NCBI GenBank assembly: GCA_016342685.1
Contig: JAEINU010000002.1
Location: 47,085-111,084 of the forward strand
DNA length: 64,000 nucleotides
Reading direction: 5' to 3'
Source: Bacteroidales bacterium
GTDB taxonomy: Bacteria > Bacteroidota > Bacteroidia > Bacteroidales > UBA12077
Shown piece by piece: positions 1 to 10,400 of this stretch. Positions within the stretch are counted from its first letter, which is position 1, and each line of letters begins with the position of its first letter. Made by a program: the position numbers and the translations under genes. Under the pieces are notes generated by a model. It was given only the letters and a program-made list of their open reading frames with translations. It had not been told where the DNA came from and ran no database searches.

Positions 1-83
1 TTGTTGCTATAATCGTTCTGATAGAGAAAACTCTTAAAGTATCGAATACGATATATTTACAATTACCGGTCGCTATTGTTTAA
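1..83 (+). CDS. 3' end of an unidentified plus-strand gene (partial)
   Basis: A plus-strand frame is open from the left edge to a TAA at 81-83. It encodes a short, mostly hydrophobic tail ending LQLPVAIV, which could be the last membrane segment of an integral membrane protein. It would overlap the 3' end of the convergent mscS-like gene by 11 bases. The other two forward frames stop early. With only 26 codons visible, the family cannot be named and the frame could be open by chance. Confidence 0.3.
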   Translation, partial: VAIIVLIEKTLKVSNTIYLQLPVAIV

Positions 84-903
84 TAAGGTGTATATCTCTT
101 TGGGGGAAAGGAATCTGTATCTTATTCTCTCTAAACTGCTTATCTATCTCAAAACGCAAATCACTTTTAATATTCTCTACAAAGAAAGCTTCATCTGTCC
201 AAAAGAATAATTGAAAATCCAAGGATGACTCTCCAAAATTATTAAATCGAACAAAAGGGCTTGGTTTTTTGGATACTTTTTTGTGATTAACTGCACAATT
301 GTATAATACTTTTTCAACCAACCGAACATCTGAACCATATGCAACACCAACGTCAACAGAAAATCTAGTCAATTTCTCAATATGACTCCAATTCACAACA
401 TTCTGTGTAATAAATTTTGAGTTAGGAATTATATGAATGATATTATCTCTGGTTTCAATTTTACTTGTTCTAAATCCAATCTCTTTAACTTTACCAATTT
501 CATCATCAACTTCAACCACATCGTTTATCTTCATATTTCGTTCGAAAAGCAAAATCAAACCCGAAACGATATCTTTAAAGATCTCTTGCACACCCAGACC
601 TAACCCGACCAATAAAGCTGCAGAACCAGCAAGAAGAAAAGTTACCTTAACCCCTATTGTTTGTAGAATTAATAAAATGGCCGAAATCCATAGAAAATAT
701 TTCAATAATCGATAAATAGTATGACTTTTTCCAATATCTATATTGGGCTTTGGATAGATTTTTCTTTTAAATACCCGATGTATGACCCAAATAATAACTT
801 CGGTAATAAAAAAGATAAATACAACCATTAAAAGATTGAAAACAGTAATATGAAAATTCGCGGTTTCAATTACGGAAAAATTTAAAATCTCTCTAATATT
901 CAT
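73..903 (-). CDS. MscS-family mechanosensitive ion channel
   Basis: 276-residue small-conductance mechanosensitive channel protein of the inner membrane, expected to open on hypo-osmotic stress. Residues about 20-45 and 65-85 are hydrophobic segments. Residues 88-120 form the Gly/Ala-rich pore helix (AGSAALLVGLGLGVQEIFKD), followed by the beta domain with EVDDEIGKVKEIGFRTSKIE and the IIPNSKFITQNVVNWS motif typical of MscS. Length fits the basic family. It is the last gene of a minus-strand run folP-cdaA-mscS, starting 19 bases after the cdaA stop, so probably co-transcribed with the c-di-AMP synthase. ATG start at 903 is the only sensible one. Confidence 0.93.
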   Translation of the reverse strand: MNIREILNFSVIETANFHITVFNLLMVVFIFFITEVIIWVIHRVFKRKIYPKPNIDIGKSHTIYRLLKYFLWISAILLILQTIGVKVTFLLAGSAALLVGLGLGVQEIFKDIVSGLILLFERNMKINDVVEVDDEIGKVKEIGFRTSKIETRDNIIHIIPNSKFITQNVVNWSHIEKLTRFSVDVGVAYGSDVRLVEKVLYNCAVNHKKVSKKPSPFVRFNNFGESSLDFQLFFWTDEAFFVENIKSDLRFEIDKQFRENKIQIPFPQRDIHLIKQ

Positions 904-922
904 ATCTTATAATATTAGGTGT

Positions 923-1708
923 TTAATCTAGAGCCAATTCTTTTTCAAGTATTTGACGTAATCGATTGGGGCCAATATTTGTTTCTATACTTTCTTCTTT
1001 TGCAAAAGAAATGGCTCCTGTTTCTTCAGAAACTAATACAACAAGAGCATCTGTTTTTTCTGTTATTCCTAAGGCAGCTCTATGTCTCATACCAAATTGT
1101 GGAGGCAAATCGACATTTTCGGAAGTAGGTAGAACACATCTTGCGGCAGCAATTCTATCTTCTTTAATTATTACAGCTCCATCGTGTAACGGGCTATTTT
1201 TAAAAAAAATACTTTCTAATAAACGACTTGATGTATCTGCATTTAATATATCGCCTGTTTTTATAAAACTTAGGAGATCTGATTTTTTAGAAATTGCAAT
1301 TAAAGCTCCTGTTTTAAAAGCCGACATATTTGAACATGCATTAACAACTGCGTCTATATTTACTTTCTCTTCCTTCTTTTCAGCAAAAGAGAAAATTTTA
1401 TCGAAAGAGAACTTTCTACTTCGAATATATCTGGTACTTATAATTAATAGAAACCGACGGATTTCTTGTTGAAACACAATGAGTAATGCAATAACTCCAA
1501 CACCTATAACCTGCCCCAAAATACTACTTAACAAGCTCATATTAAGCGCTTTTACAAGCAACCAAAGCAAGTATAGTGAAAAAATCCCAATAAAAATATT
1601 GATTGCAGTTGTACCCCGAATCAGATTGTATATTTGATATAGCAAGAAAGCTACGAGAAGTATATCAAGAATATCTAAAAATCTTATGGAGATAAAAGCT
1701 GTGATCAT
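923..1708 (-). CDS. cdaA: Membrane-bound diadenylate cyclase (c-di-AMP synthase)
   Basis: 261-residue CdaA/DacA-type enzyme that makes cyclic di-AMP from two ATP. The first about 90 residues contain three hydrophobic helices that anchor it in the membrane. The DisA_N catalytic domain follows, with the DGA motif at 176-178 (LHDGAVII) and the RHR motif at 208-210 (GMRHRAALGI), both required for catalysis in the family. A charged linker at 105-118 separates membrane and catalytic parts. It lies 43 bases downstream of folP and 19 upstream of mscS on the same strand; the folP-cdaA pairing is common in Bacteroidota. No ybbR or glmM gene is adjacent, unlike the Firmicute arrangement. Confidence 0.96.
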   Translation of the reverse strand: MITAFISIRFLDILDILLVAFLLYQIYNLIRGTTAINIFIGIFSLYLLWLLVKALNMSLLSSILGQVIGVGVIALLIVFQQEIRRFLLIISTRYIRSRKFSFDKIFSFAEKKEEKVNIDAVVNACSNMSAFKTGALIAISKKSDLLSFIKTGDILNADTSSRLLESIFFKNSPLHDGAVIIKEDRIAAARCVLPTSENVDLPPQFGMRHRAALGITEKTDALVVLVSEETGAISFAKEESIETNIGPNRLRQILEKELALD

Positions 1709-1751
1709 TTATAGAACTTATAGTGTTTTAACAAATGTAATAAAATTAATC

Positions 1752-2636
1752 TCAATCATGCCAATTCTCGACTTTTGCTTGATCAAACTTAGCATGTAAT
1801 TTAATCGTTTCTAATGCTGCTTTAACATCATGAACTCTTAAAATGTTTGCTCCACCCATCAATGCTAAAGTATTAACGACAGTTGTGCCGTTTAAAGCAT
1901 CTTGTGGTTTTATTTCCAAAGGCTTGCAAATCATTGATTTTCTGGACACCCCAGCCAAAATTGGGAGCTCAAATATTTTAAAATCATCTAAATGTTTTAA
2001 TAATTGATAATTGTGATCCAGAGTTTTTCCAAAACCAAAACCAGGATCTAAAATAACGTCATTTACTCCCAAGAGACTTAGCTCATCAATTTTCTTTGAA
2101 AAATACATCACAATACTTTTCACAATATTTTCATATTGTGGATTTTCTTGCATATTTTCAGGAGTTCCTTGCATGTGCATCATAATATATGGAACTCGCA
2201 ATTCGGCAATTGTTTCAAACATTTTCTTATCCATTTCTCCTGCCGAAATATCATTTATTATATCAACATCAAAATCCTGAACTACTTGTCTTGCAATATT
2301 TGATCGAAACGTATCAACAGAAATTATTATTTTAGGAAACTTCTCTCTAATTACTTTTAATGCTATTGATAGTCTTTTGAGTTCCTCATCTTCCGTAACA
2401 CCCTGTGTTCCTGGTCTTGATGAATATGCTCCAATATCAAAGATATCACACCCCTCCAAAATCATTTTATCAATCTGCGAAATCAAACTTTCGGCTGATG
2501 TATATTTTCCTCCATCGTAAAAAGAATCTGGCGTAATATTTACGATTCCCATTACTTTCGGGAAACTTAAATCGATTAATTCTCCCTTACAATTGATAGT
2601 CAGTTTTCTCGAAAAAAATGTATCTTTAGGCTGCAT
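1752..2636 (-). CDS. folP: Dihydropteroate synthase
   Basis: 294-residue folate-pathway enzyme that joins p-aminobenzoate to dihydropterin pyrophosphate; target of sulfonamides. The TIM-barrel signature motifs are visible: MGIVNITPDSFYDGGKY near residues 29-45 and DIGAYSSRPGT near 67-77, plus the C-terminal LRVHDV pterin-site motif. An N-terminal extension of about 20 residues precedes the barrel. First gene of the minus-strand run leading into cdaA and mscS, divergent from tmk across about 105 bases that must hold both promoters. Confidence 0.97.
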   Translation of the reverse strand: MQPKDTFFSRKLTINCKGELIDLSFPKVMGIVNITPDSFYDGGKYTSAESLISQIDKMILEGCDIFDIGAYSSRPGTQGVTEDEELKRLSIALKVIREKFPKIIISVDTFRSNIARQVVQDFDVDIINDISAGEMDKKMFETIAELRVPYIMMHMQGTPENMQENPQYENIVKSIVMYFSKKIDELSLLGVNDVILDPGFGFGKTLDHNYQLLKHLDDFKIFELPILAGVSRKSMICKPLEIKPQDALNGTTVVNTLALMGGANILRVHDVKAALETIKLHAKFDQAKVENWHD

Positions 2637-2741
2637 TTTAAAAAGTGTTTATTTCAATACAAATGTAATAAATTGAACTCAGCAAAGTTCTATCGCTAAA
2701 GGAATAAAAAAAATATACATACAAAAAATCAACTCTTACAA

Positions 2742-3431
2742 ATGAAGTTTATTGTTATTGAAGGATTGGACGGATCGGGTAAATCGACACAATTAAAGAA
2801 ATTAAGATCTTACCTTGAAGAAAATCAAGTTAATTATGAGTATTTACACTTTCCTCGAACTGATTCTCCTATTTACGGTGATTTAGTTTCGCGATTTCTT
2901 CGTGGCGAACTAGGCGACATAAATACCGTTAATCCTTATTTGATTGCACTGATTTATGCAGGAGATAGAAACGATGCCAAAGAAATGATAAACAACTGGT
3001 TATCTGAAGATAAACTAGTTATAGTTGATCGTTATGTATACTCAAACATTGCTTTCCAGTGTGCTAAATTAAGTGACGATAAAGAAATTGAAACCCTAAC
3101 AGAATGGATTTTAGATTTGGAATACAATTATTTTAAAATTCCAAAACCAGCTTTGAGCATCTTCTTAAATGTTCCTTTCGAGTTTACACGCAAAAATCTA
3201 TCTGAACAAAGAGACGGAGAAGATCGAGATTACCTAAATGGGAAAGAAGATATTCACGAAAAAGATATTAATTTTCAGGATAAAGTTCGGAATGTATATC
3301 TAAGAGAAGTAGAAAAAGATAAAAATCTTAAAATTATTAATTGTGCAAATAACACTGGTGAAATGTCTAAATCAGATGAAATATTTGCCAAAATTATTGA
3401 ATTATTAAAATCAGAAAGTATCATTAAATAA
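2742..3431 (+). CDS. tmk: Thymidylate kinase
   Basis: 229-residue dTMP kinase of nucleotide metabolism. P-loop GLDGSGKST at residues 8-16, substrate-binding FPR motif near 38-40, and the DRYVYSNIAFQ segment typical of the family. There is a charged insertion around REQRDGEDRDYLNG in the lid region, and the protein is somewhat longer than the usual 205-215 residues. ATG start at 2742 puts the P-loop at the expected distance. It begins a plus-strand run; the next gene starts 8 bases after its stop. Confidence 0.93.
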   Translation: MKFIVIEGLDGSGKSTQLKKLRSYLEENQVNYEYLHFPRTDSPIYGDLVSRFLRGELGDINTVNPYLIALIYAGDRNDAKEMINNWLSEDKLVIVDRYVYSNIAFQCAKLSDDKEIETLTEWILDLEYNYFKIPKPALSIFLNVPFEFTRKNLSEQRDGEDRDYLNGKEDIHEKDINFQDKVRNVYLREVEKDKNLKIINCANNTGEMSKSDEIFAKIIELLKSESIIK

Positions 3432-3439
3432 ATACCAAA

Positions 3440-4609
3440 ATGAAATTATTGAATAATATTAGCCGAATTTTTATTGGAATCGTTTTTGTTTTTTCGGGAT
3501 TTGTAAAAGCTATTGATCCACTTGGATCGACCTACAAATTCGTTGATTATTTTGAAGCTTTTGGAATGGATTTTTTAACATTTATGGCACTTCCATTAGC
3601 AATAATTTTAAGTACTCTTGAATTAGTAATTGGATTCTCCTTACTATTTGGAACAAAAAAGAAATTAACGGTTTGGTTGCTAAGTTTATTCCTGGGATTT
3701 TTCACAATCTTAACCTTCATATTGGCAATTTTTAATCCGGTTACGGATTGTGGTTGCTTTGGCGATGCCATTATAATGACCAATTGGCAAACCTTTGGAA
3801 AGAATATCTTTTTAATGATTTTCGTTGTAATTCTGTATATAAATAAAGAAAAGTTCGAAGTTAATTGGACAAGTAAAAAACAATGGTTAATTATTTCAAT
3901 ACCAACCATTTTTAGCATCCTATTATCAATTTATTGCTACAATAATCTTCCAATTATTGATTTCCGTCCGTACAAGATTGGAACTTATATCCCTGAAAAA
4001 ATGATTATGCCCGAAGATGCTCCTAGAGCTGAATACGAGACTACACTTATTTACACAAAAGATGGCGATATGATTGAAGTTTCGCTTGAGAATATCCCAG
4101 ATTCAACATGGGAATGGGTAGAATCAAAAAATGTTTTAATTTCGGAAGGATACATTCCTCCTATTCATGATTTTACAATCGAAACATTAGCAGGAAACGA
4201 CATTACAGAAATTGTACTAAACGATGATAAATTCACTTTTTTGTTTATTGCCTATGATCTTAAAAAGACAAACACAAAAAATATGTATGAGATTAGCAAA
4301 TTCGCTAATTTAACAAAGAAATCGGGCAAATGTAATTTCATTTGTATGACCTCATCAGCAGAATCTGAAATAAACGAATTTGTTAAAAAGACACATGCTC
4401 CATTCACATTTTTCAATACCGATGAAATTACCTTAAAAACGATTGTTAGATCAAACCCTGGTATTGTTTTATTAAAAAAAGGAAGAATCTTAGGAAAATG
4501 GCACCATAGAAATACACCAAGTTTTGAAGAAATTTCAAATGATTTCTTAGAAAACCCAAAGTATAAAAAATCGAATAAAACTGACGAGGCATTGGCTTAC
4601 TTGAACTAA
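3440..4609 (+). CDS. BT_3928-type DoxX/MauE membrane protein with thioredoxin-like tail
   Basis: 389-residue membrane protein. The N-terminal half has four hydrophobic helices of the DoxX/MauE type, with the loop motif TDCGCFGDA between helices 3 and 4 that recurs in this Bacteroidota family. Another membrane segment lies near residues 148-168. The C-terminal half (about 230-375) looks redoxin-like: predicted strand FTFLFIAYDL, then a KCNFICMTS stretch and NPGIVLLKKGRILGKWHH. The family is common in Bacteroidota immediately before an orphan permease and tpiA, exactly as here. The reaction is unknown; a role in periplasmic thiol or quinone redox chemistry is only an inference. Confidence 0.8.
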   Translation: MKLLNNISRIFIGIVFVFSGFVKAIDPLGSTYKFVDYFEAFGMDFLTFMALPLAIILSTLELVIGFSLLFGTKKKLTVWLLSLFLGFFTILTFILAIFNPVTDCGCFGDAIIMTNWQTFGKNIFLMIFVVILYINKEKFEVNWTSKKQWLIISIPTIFSILLSIYCYNNLPIIDFRPYKIGTYIPEKMIMPEDAPRAEYETTLIYTKDGDMIEVSLENIPDSTWEWVESKNVLISEGYIPPIHDFTIETLAGNDITEIVLNDDKFTFLFIAYDLKKTNTKNMYEISKFANLTKKSGKCNFICMTSSAESEINEFVKKTHAPFTFFNTDEITLKTIVRSNPGIVLLKKGRILGKWHHRNTPSFEEISNDFLENPKYKKSNKTDEALAYLN

Positions 4610-4621
4610 AGTTAAATTTTA

Positions 4622-5701
4622 GTGATACATTTTTTTATTAAACGCTTGTTATACGCTCTTCTCATTCTATGGGGAGTAGTTAGCTTAGTATTTTTCCTAT
4701 TTAATATATTACCAGGTGATCCTGCAAAGATGATGCTTGGGCAACGTTCCGATATTTCAACCATTGAGTCTATTCGAAAAGAACTTGGTTTGGATAAATC
4801 GAAAGGAATGCAATACCTTAAATACATTAATGATTTATCACCATTATCGATTCATAATGAAACAAATACAGAAAGCTATTTTTACTTAGATACCAATAAA
4901 TATAATTACAAGAAAGTACTTAAGATATCAAAGCAATCGGTTTTGGTTGCAAAAACACCGTATTTACGAAGATCATATCAAAGTAAAAAATTGGTCTCTG
5001 AAATTATTGGTGAAACATTACCTAATACTTTTATTCTAGCCTTTTCATCTATAATTTTTGCAAGCTTGCTTGGCATATTTTTGGGAATTGTAGCAGCTAT
5101 AAAAAAAGATAGTTTTTTCGATAGAGCGTCACTCCTGTTTTCGGCATTTGGAATGTCTCTCCCATCCTTTTTTGCGGCAATTCTTATAGGATGGATCTTT
5201 GCTTTTGTATTGGGCGATATAACAGGATTAAACCTCACAGGGAATATTTACGAAATTGATGATTTAGGTGAAGGAATTCATTTACGTTTAAAGAACCTTA
5301 TATTACCAGCAATAACATTAGGAATAAGACCATTAGCAATAGTTATTCAGCTCGCTCGTAATTCCATGCTCGACGTCTTATCCCAAGATTACATAAGAAC
5401 AGCAAGAGCCAAAGGACTTTCGTTTAAACGAATTATCTGGAAACATGCACTTAAAAACTCTCTTAATCCTGTAATTACAGCCATATCGGGATGGTTTGCT
5501 TCCTTAATGGCTGGTGTTGTTTTTATTGAGTATATATTTGGGTGGAAAGGTCTGGGATACGTTATCGTTGATTCTTTAAACAAATACGATTTGCCAGTTA
5601 TAGTTGGCTGCGTGCTAACTATATCTGTAATGTTTATAATAATAAATACACTCGTGGATGTTATGTATGCTATTCTCGATCCACGCATTAAGCTTGAATA
5701 A
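4622..5701 (+). CDS. DppB/OppB-type ABC transporter permease, orphan
   Basis: 359-residue inner-membrane permease of the binding-protein-dependent transport family. It shows the N-terminal LFFLFNILPGDPA-like motif (residues 21-34), the EAA-loop region RTARAKGLSFKRIIWKHAL and the C-terminal VFIEYIFGWKGLGYVIVDS segment of DppB proteins. A large extracytoplasmic insertion at about 60-125 is Tyr- and Lys-rich. The start is GTG at 4622; no ATG lies close enough upstream. No ATPase, partner permease or binding protein is in the neighbourhood, so its partners are encoded elsewhere. Confidence 0.9.
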   Translation: MIHFFIKRLLYALLILWGVVSLVFFLFNILPGDPAKMMLGQRSDISTIESIRKELGLDKSKGMQYLKYINDLSPLSIHNETNTESYFYLDTNKYNYKKVLKISKQSVLVAKTPYLRRSYQSKKLVSEIIGETLPNTFILAFSSIIFASLLGIFLGIVAAIKKDSFFDRASLLFSAFGMSLPSFFAAILIGWIFAFVLGDITGLNLTGNIYEIDDLGEGIHLRLKNLILPAITLGIRPLAIVIQLARNSMLDVLSQDYIRTARAKGLSFKRIIWKHALKNSLNPVITAISGWFASLMAGVVFIEYIFGWKGLGYVIVDSLNKYDLPVIVGCVLTISVMFIIINTLVDVMYAILDPRIKLE

Positions 5702-5740
5702 TTTTTTATCAATTATAAACTCTAAGAGCTTATAATTTCT

Positions 5741-5748
5741 TATTTTTG
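5741..5748 (+). promoter_or_regulatory. Candidate -7 promoter element for tpiA
   Basis: TATTTTTG matches the Bacteroidota -7 consensus TAnnTTTG exactly and lies 36 bases upstream of the tpiA ATG. No clear -33 TTTG is seen at the usual spacing. In DNA this AT-rich the match could be chance. Confidence 0.4.
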
Positions 5749-5783
5749 GTAATACAATCAACGTACTTTTAAAAATCATACAA

Positions 5784-6536
5784 ATGAGAAAAAATATTGT
5801 CGCAGGAAACTGGAAAATGAACAAAAATTTTCCGGAAGGAATAGAATTGATTAAAGATATTCTAGAACAAAGTAAAAATGTGGATAAAGCAGAATTGATA
5901 GTTTCTCCACCGTATATATTTTTAAGTGAAGCAGCTTCTTTACTTTCAAATTCAACGATTGGATTGGCCGCACAAAATTGTTCGAATCAGGAAAGTGGCG
6001 CATATACAGGTGAAATATCTTCATCGATGATTAATTCTGTTGGAGCAAACCATGTAATTCTAGGTCACTCAGAACGCAGAGCATATTATGGCGAAACCGA
6101 TGAACTAATAAATCAGAAAATTAAACTTTGTATTGCAAACAGTTTAAAACCAATAGTTTGTTGTGGTGAGGTTTTACAAGAACGAGAAAACGAAGAGCAT
6201 TTTACAGTTGTAGCTAAGCAATTAAAAGGGATGTTTGAAAATGTTAGTCCTGAAGAATTTAAAAATGTTATTATTGCATACGAACCAGTTTGGGCTATAG
6301 GAACAGGAAAAACAGCAAGTCCTGAGCAAGCGCAAGAAATTCATGAGTTTATTCGAGAAACAATTAAGAATTCATACGGATCAGAATTAGCAAACAATCT
6401 ATCAATTCTATATGGAGGTAGTTGTAAACCTTCAAATGCAAAAGAGATTTTTGCTAAACCAGATGTCGATGGTGGCTTAATAGGTGGAGCAGCACTAAAT
6501 GCCAATGACTTTATAGCAATAGCACAATCTTTTTAA
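5784..6536 (+). CDS. tpiA: Triosephosphate isomerase
   Basis: 250-residue glycolytic enzyme interconverting dihydroxyacetone phosphate and glyceraldehyde 3-phosphate. It has the N-terminal GNWKMNK motif (Asn and Lys of the active site), the catalytic His in ILGHSERR, the catalytic Glu in IIAYEPVWAIGTGK and the phosphate-binding YGGSCKP and GGLIGGAAL loops. Length and order of motifs are canonical. prmA follows 12 bases downstream. Confidence 0.98.
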   Translation: MRKNIVAGNWKMNKNFPEGIELIKDILEQSKNVDKAELIVSPPYIFLSEAASLLSNSTIGLAAQNCSNQESGAYTGEISSSMINSVGANHVILGHSERRAYYGETDELINQKIKLCIANSLKPIVCCGEVLQERENEEHFTVVAKQLKGMFENVSPEEFKNVIIAYEPVWAIGTGKTASPEQAQEIHEFIRETIKNSYGSELANNLSILYGGSCKPSNAKEIFAKPDVDGGLIGGAALNANDFIAIAQSF

Positions 6537-6548
6537 TAAAATACAACA

Positions 6549-7388
6549 ATGGACTATATAGAATTAAGATGTAAAATAGCTGCAGAAGATATTCAATCAA
6601 TTTCTGATATTTTAATTGCTGAATTAAACGAAATTGGATACGAAAGCTACGACGAAACAGATGAGGGTCTTCAGGCTTATATACTTGAGAAATCCTTTGA
6701 CATTGATAAAGTTAAGAAACTTCAGGCAAATGAAATCCCTAATATTCAGATTGATTATGAATGGGAACTAATTAAAACACAAAACTGGAATGCCGTTTGG
6801 GAAAGCAACTTTAATCCGATTACCGTTGAAGATAAATGCATTATTCGTGCTCCTTTCCATACAGATACACTAAAATGTGAGTTCGAAATTATTATTGAAC
6901 CTAAAATGTCATTTGGAACCGGGCATCACGAAACAACTTTTTTAATGTTAAAAACAATGCTTGATCTTGATTTTAAGAATAAAACTGTTTTAGATATGGG
7001 TTGTGGAACTGGTGTACTGGCAATTCTTGCTAAAATGAAAGGTGCAACAGATATTACAGCCATTGATATTGATGAATGGGCTTACAACAATACCATTGAA
7101 AATATTGAACGAAACAACAGCTTAGACATTAAGGTATTTCAAGGTGATGCTAGCTTATTAACGGATCAACAATTTGATGTAATTATTGCCAACATTAACC
7201 GAAATATTTTATTGGAAGATATTAAACATTACTCAAAGGTTTTAAAATCAGGAGGAACACTTCTATTGAGTGGTATTTACGATAAAGACTTAACTCTAAT
7301 CAAAACTGAAACATCTGAAAATAATCTTGAATATATCAGTTATATCGAAAAAAACAGTTGGGTAGCTGCAAGGTTTACCAAGAATTAA
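6549..7388 (+). CDS. prmA: Ribosomal protein L11 methyltransferase
   Basis: 279-residue SAM-dependent methyltransferase predicted to trimethylate ribosomal protein L11. After an N-terminal substrate-recognition domain of about 110 residues comes the PrmA-specific MSFGTGHHETT motif, then the SAM-binding motif I VLDMGCGTGVLAI, the acidic motif AIDIDEWAYNN and the IIANINRNIL active-site segment. Typical size. It follows tpiA closely and precedes a very large secreted protein by 17 bases. Confidence 0.96.
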   Translation: MDYIELRCKIAAEDIQSISDILIAELNEIGYESYDETDEGLQAYILEKSFDIDKVKKLQANEIPNIQIDYEWELIKTQNWNAVWESNFNPITVEDKCIIRAPFHTDTLKCEFEIIIEPKMSFGTGHHETTFLMLKTMLDLDFKNKTVLDMGCGTGVLAILAKMKGATDITAIDIDEWAYNNTIENIERNNSLDIKVFQGDASLLTDQQFDVIIANINRNILLEDIKHYSKVLKSGGTLLLSGIYDKDLTLIKTETSENNLEYISYIEKNSWVAARFTKN

Positions 7389-7405
7389 TAAATAAAACCA
7401 CACCA

Positions 7406-10400
7406 ATGAAAAGATTTATCTTAAAAGGTTTAGGACTCATTTTTTTTTGTGCAATTCTTACAACAAGTTATGCTCAGGATATAAAGGAATTTTCTCAAGA
7501 CACAGCAATATTCATTGATCAATTCGAAGAGTTTGTCGATAGAAATATTTCAGAACAAGAAGAAGATAGTCTTAAGTCTTTTAAAGATAAATGGGAAGAA
7601 GCTTATTTTTCCGAAGATATTATGAATCGATTCATTGGTGTTTGTAATTTAATGATATCAAACAAAGCACGAAGAAATCCTCACTTTACTAAATATTACG
7701 ATCTGGTAATGACTTTTCATAGAACCGAAGAAGCTATGAAACACTACGATAATTGGGAGAAAGGAATTTACTATATTTTTGAAACTGAAAAATACCCTCT
7801 ACGTTCTGTTAAAGAATACTTTAAAAACACAAAATCATTAATTCTTGATAACATTATTTACAGCACATATTCAACAAGTTGGCAAGTCAGTTCTTCTGAT
7901 TTTAAAATAATTGTTGATGGGTCTTTAAAATTTACCTTCGAGAAAACAAATTTAACCTGCAAAATCAAATCTGATTCTATTGATATATTTGAAACAAGTG
8001 GAGAGTTTTACCCATTAACAAACCAATGGATTGGTAAAAATGGTAATGTAACATGGGAAAGAGCCGATTATTATCCAGATGAGGTTGAAGCAATTTTAAA
8101 CGATTATGAAATCAATTTAAAGAAATCGGGATATACCGCCGATTCTGCAACATTCATTAATAAATTGTATTTTGATGAGCCAATTTTAGGAAAACTTTCC
8201 GATCAGGTTATTCACATCATGTCTCCAAGTAAATCAATATATCCAGAATTTAACTCCTATAAAAAGAGATTCTTTATAGAAGGCATGTACGAAGATATTA
8301 ATTACGACGGCGGCCTTTCTATGAAAGGTTCAAACTTATTAGGATCGGGCGATAGTAATAATGAAGCCTACCTTTACATAGAAAGAAACGACACCTCAAT
8401 TTTAACAGCCATGGCAAAAACATTTATGTTTATGAATGGCCGAATCGTTTCGAACAATGCTCAAATTACGATCTACATGGAAGAAGATTCCATATATCAT
8501 CCCGGAATTTCGTTCGATTATACAACGTACACAAAAGAAGTTTCGTTAACTGCATCGGATCGAATTGTATCTAAAAGTCCTTATTTCGATTCATATCATA
8601 ATATAACAATGAACTTTGATCGACTCTTATGGCGAACAAACGATAGCAAGATATATTTAACTAAACGAAGAGGCGCAGCAATTGGTAATGGCGTTTTTAC
8701 ATCTTCTAATTTCTATAACCTAATTGAATTTGAAAGGGTTATGATGCGTGATGATTTTCATCCCTTAATAGCCATTAAGAATTATGCAAATAAAATTCAG
8801 GCAACACAGTTTAAAGGAGAAGATCTGGCTCGGTTTTTAGGATACGATGATTATCAGATTAAACAAATGCTTATGTTTTTAAGTGTCGATGGATTTATTT
8901 TTTACGATACTGACAAAGACGAAGCAATAATAAAAAAGAAACTATACGATTTTATTGATGCCCGTTTCGGGAAGATTGATTACGATGTTATTAACTTTAA
9001 TTCGGTTACTGAAGACCTCGTTCATAATGGTGTTTTAGATTTAAAATCTTACGATTTGGAAATTAATGGTGTTCCTGAAATATTCCTTTCCGATTCTCAG
9101 AACGTTGCAATTTATCCAAAACATCAAAAAATCATAATGAAAAAGGATAGGAATTTTAGTTTTGCAGGAATTGTTGATGCTGGACTTTTTACTTTCTATG
9201 GCGACGAATTTTATTTTAATTATGATACATTCAAAATTAGTCTATCGAATATTAACTCATTAGAAATAAAAGTGCAGACCGACGACTATGATATGTACAA
9301 CAATCCAATTCTTGATCTAATCCAAAATAAAATTGAGATTATTAATGGTGATTTACTTATCGACAAACCATTTAACAAATCTGGCTTACAAGATTTTCCC
9401 GATTACCCTATTTTTAAAAGTTACGACAACTCTTTTGTGTATTACGATAAGCCTAGTATATACAATGGCGTATATGAACGCGACAGCTTCTATTTTGAGG
9501 TTGATCCTTTTATAATAGATAGTCTCGATAATTTTTCGGCTAAAGGACTAAGATTTAATGGGAAGTTTAGCTCTTCGAATATATTCCCGCCATTCGAAAA
9601 TGAAATATATAAACGTCCCGATAATTCTTTAGGTTTTGTTCGGGAAACACCCCCTGACGGTTTTCCTCTATACGAAGGAAAAGGAACCTATTACAATAAA
9701 ATAGACTTAAGCAATAAAGGTTTACGAGGATCGGGAACACTTGAATATTTAACATCAAAAGCAGAAACGGATAACGTTCTGTTTTTCCCCGACTCAACTA
9801 AAATTCATGCTACCAGTTTTACAATGGCACAAAGAAATACCGGAATCGAATTTCCAAATTTAAATTCTTCCAATATAAATATTGAATGGTATCCATACGA
9901 TGATATTATGTATGCCGAGCAAACAAAAGAACCTTTCGAATTATTTGGTAATAATTCAATGCTCTCAGGCTCACTTACAATACAACCCATTGGACTTAAA
10001 GGAAATGGTATTTTTAATTTGGACAAAGCCGAATTGCGCTCAAAAGAATTTAACATCTCATCAAATTCTTTTAAATCAGATACAACCACTTTTAGTTTGA
10101 AATCTATCGACAAAAAAGATTTCAATTTTATCACAGAAAATTTAAAAGGAGAAATTGATTTCACAAGTCAAGCTGGAGACTTTGTTTCAAACGATCAATT
10201 CACGATTGCAAAATTTCCTAAAAATCTATATTTAAGTTATTTAGATAAATTTAATTGGAATATTTCAGAGGATGAAATTGCAATTGTTTCGAGTCCACAG
10301 ATTGATACAACTGCATCCGAAAATATTAAAGAATTAGCCCGACTAAAAGATGATAATCTACCGGGGGCATTATATCTGTCGATACATCGAAGTCAGGATT

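Noticed and set aside
72..903. Antisense ORFs over mscS, cdaA and other genes
   Set aside because: They are opposite-strand shadows with atypical composition and no recognisable protein features.
7358..7405. TTG-initiated extension of the 1558-residue protein
   Set aside because: It overlaps prmA and destroys the signal peptide that starts at ATG 7406.
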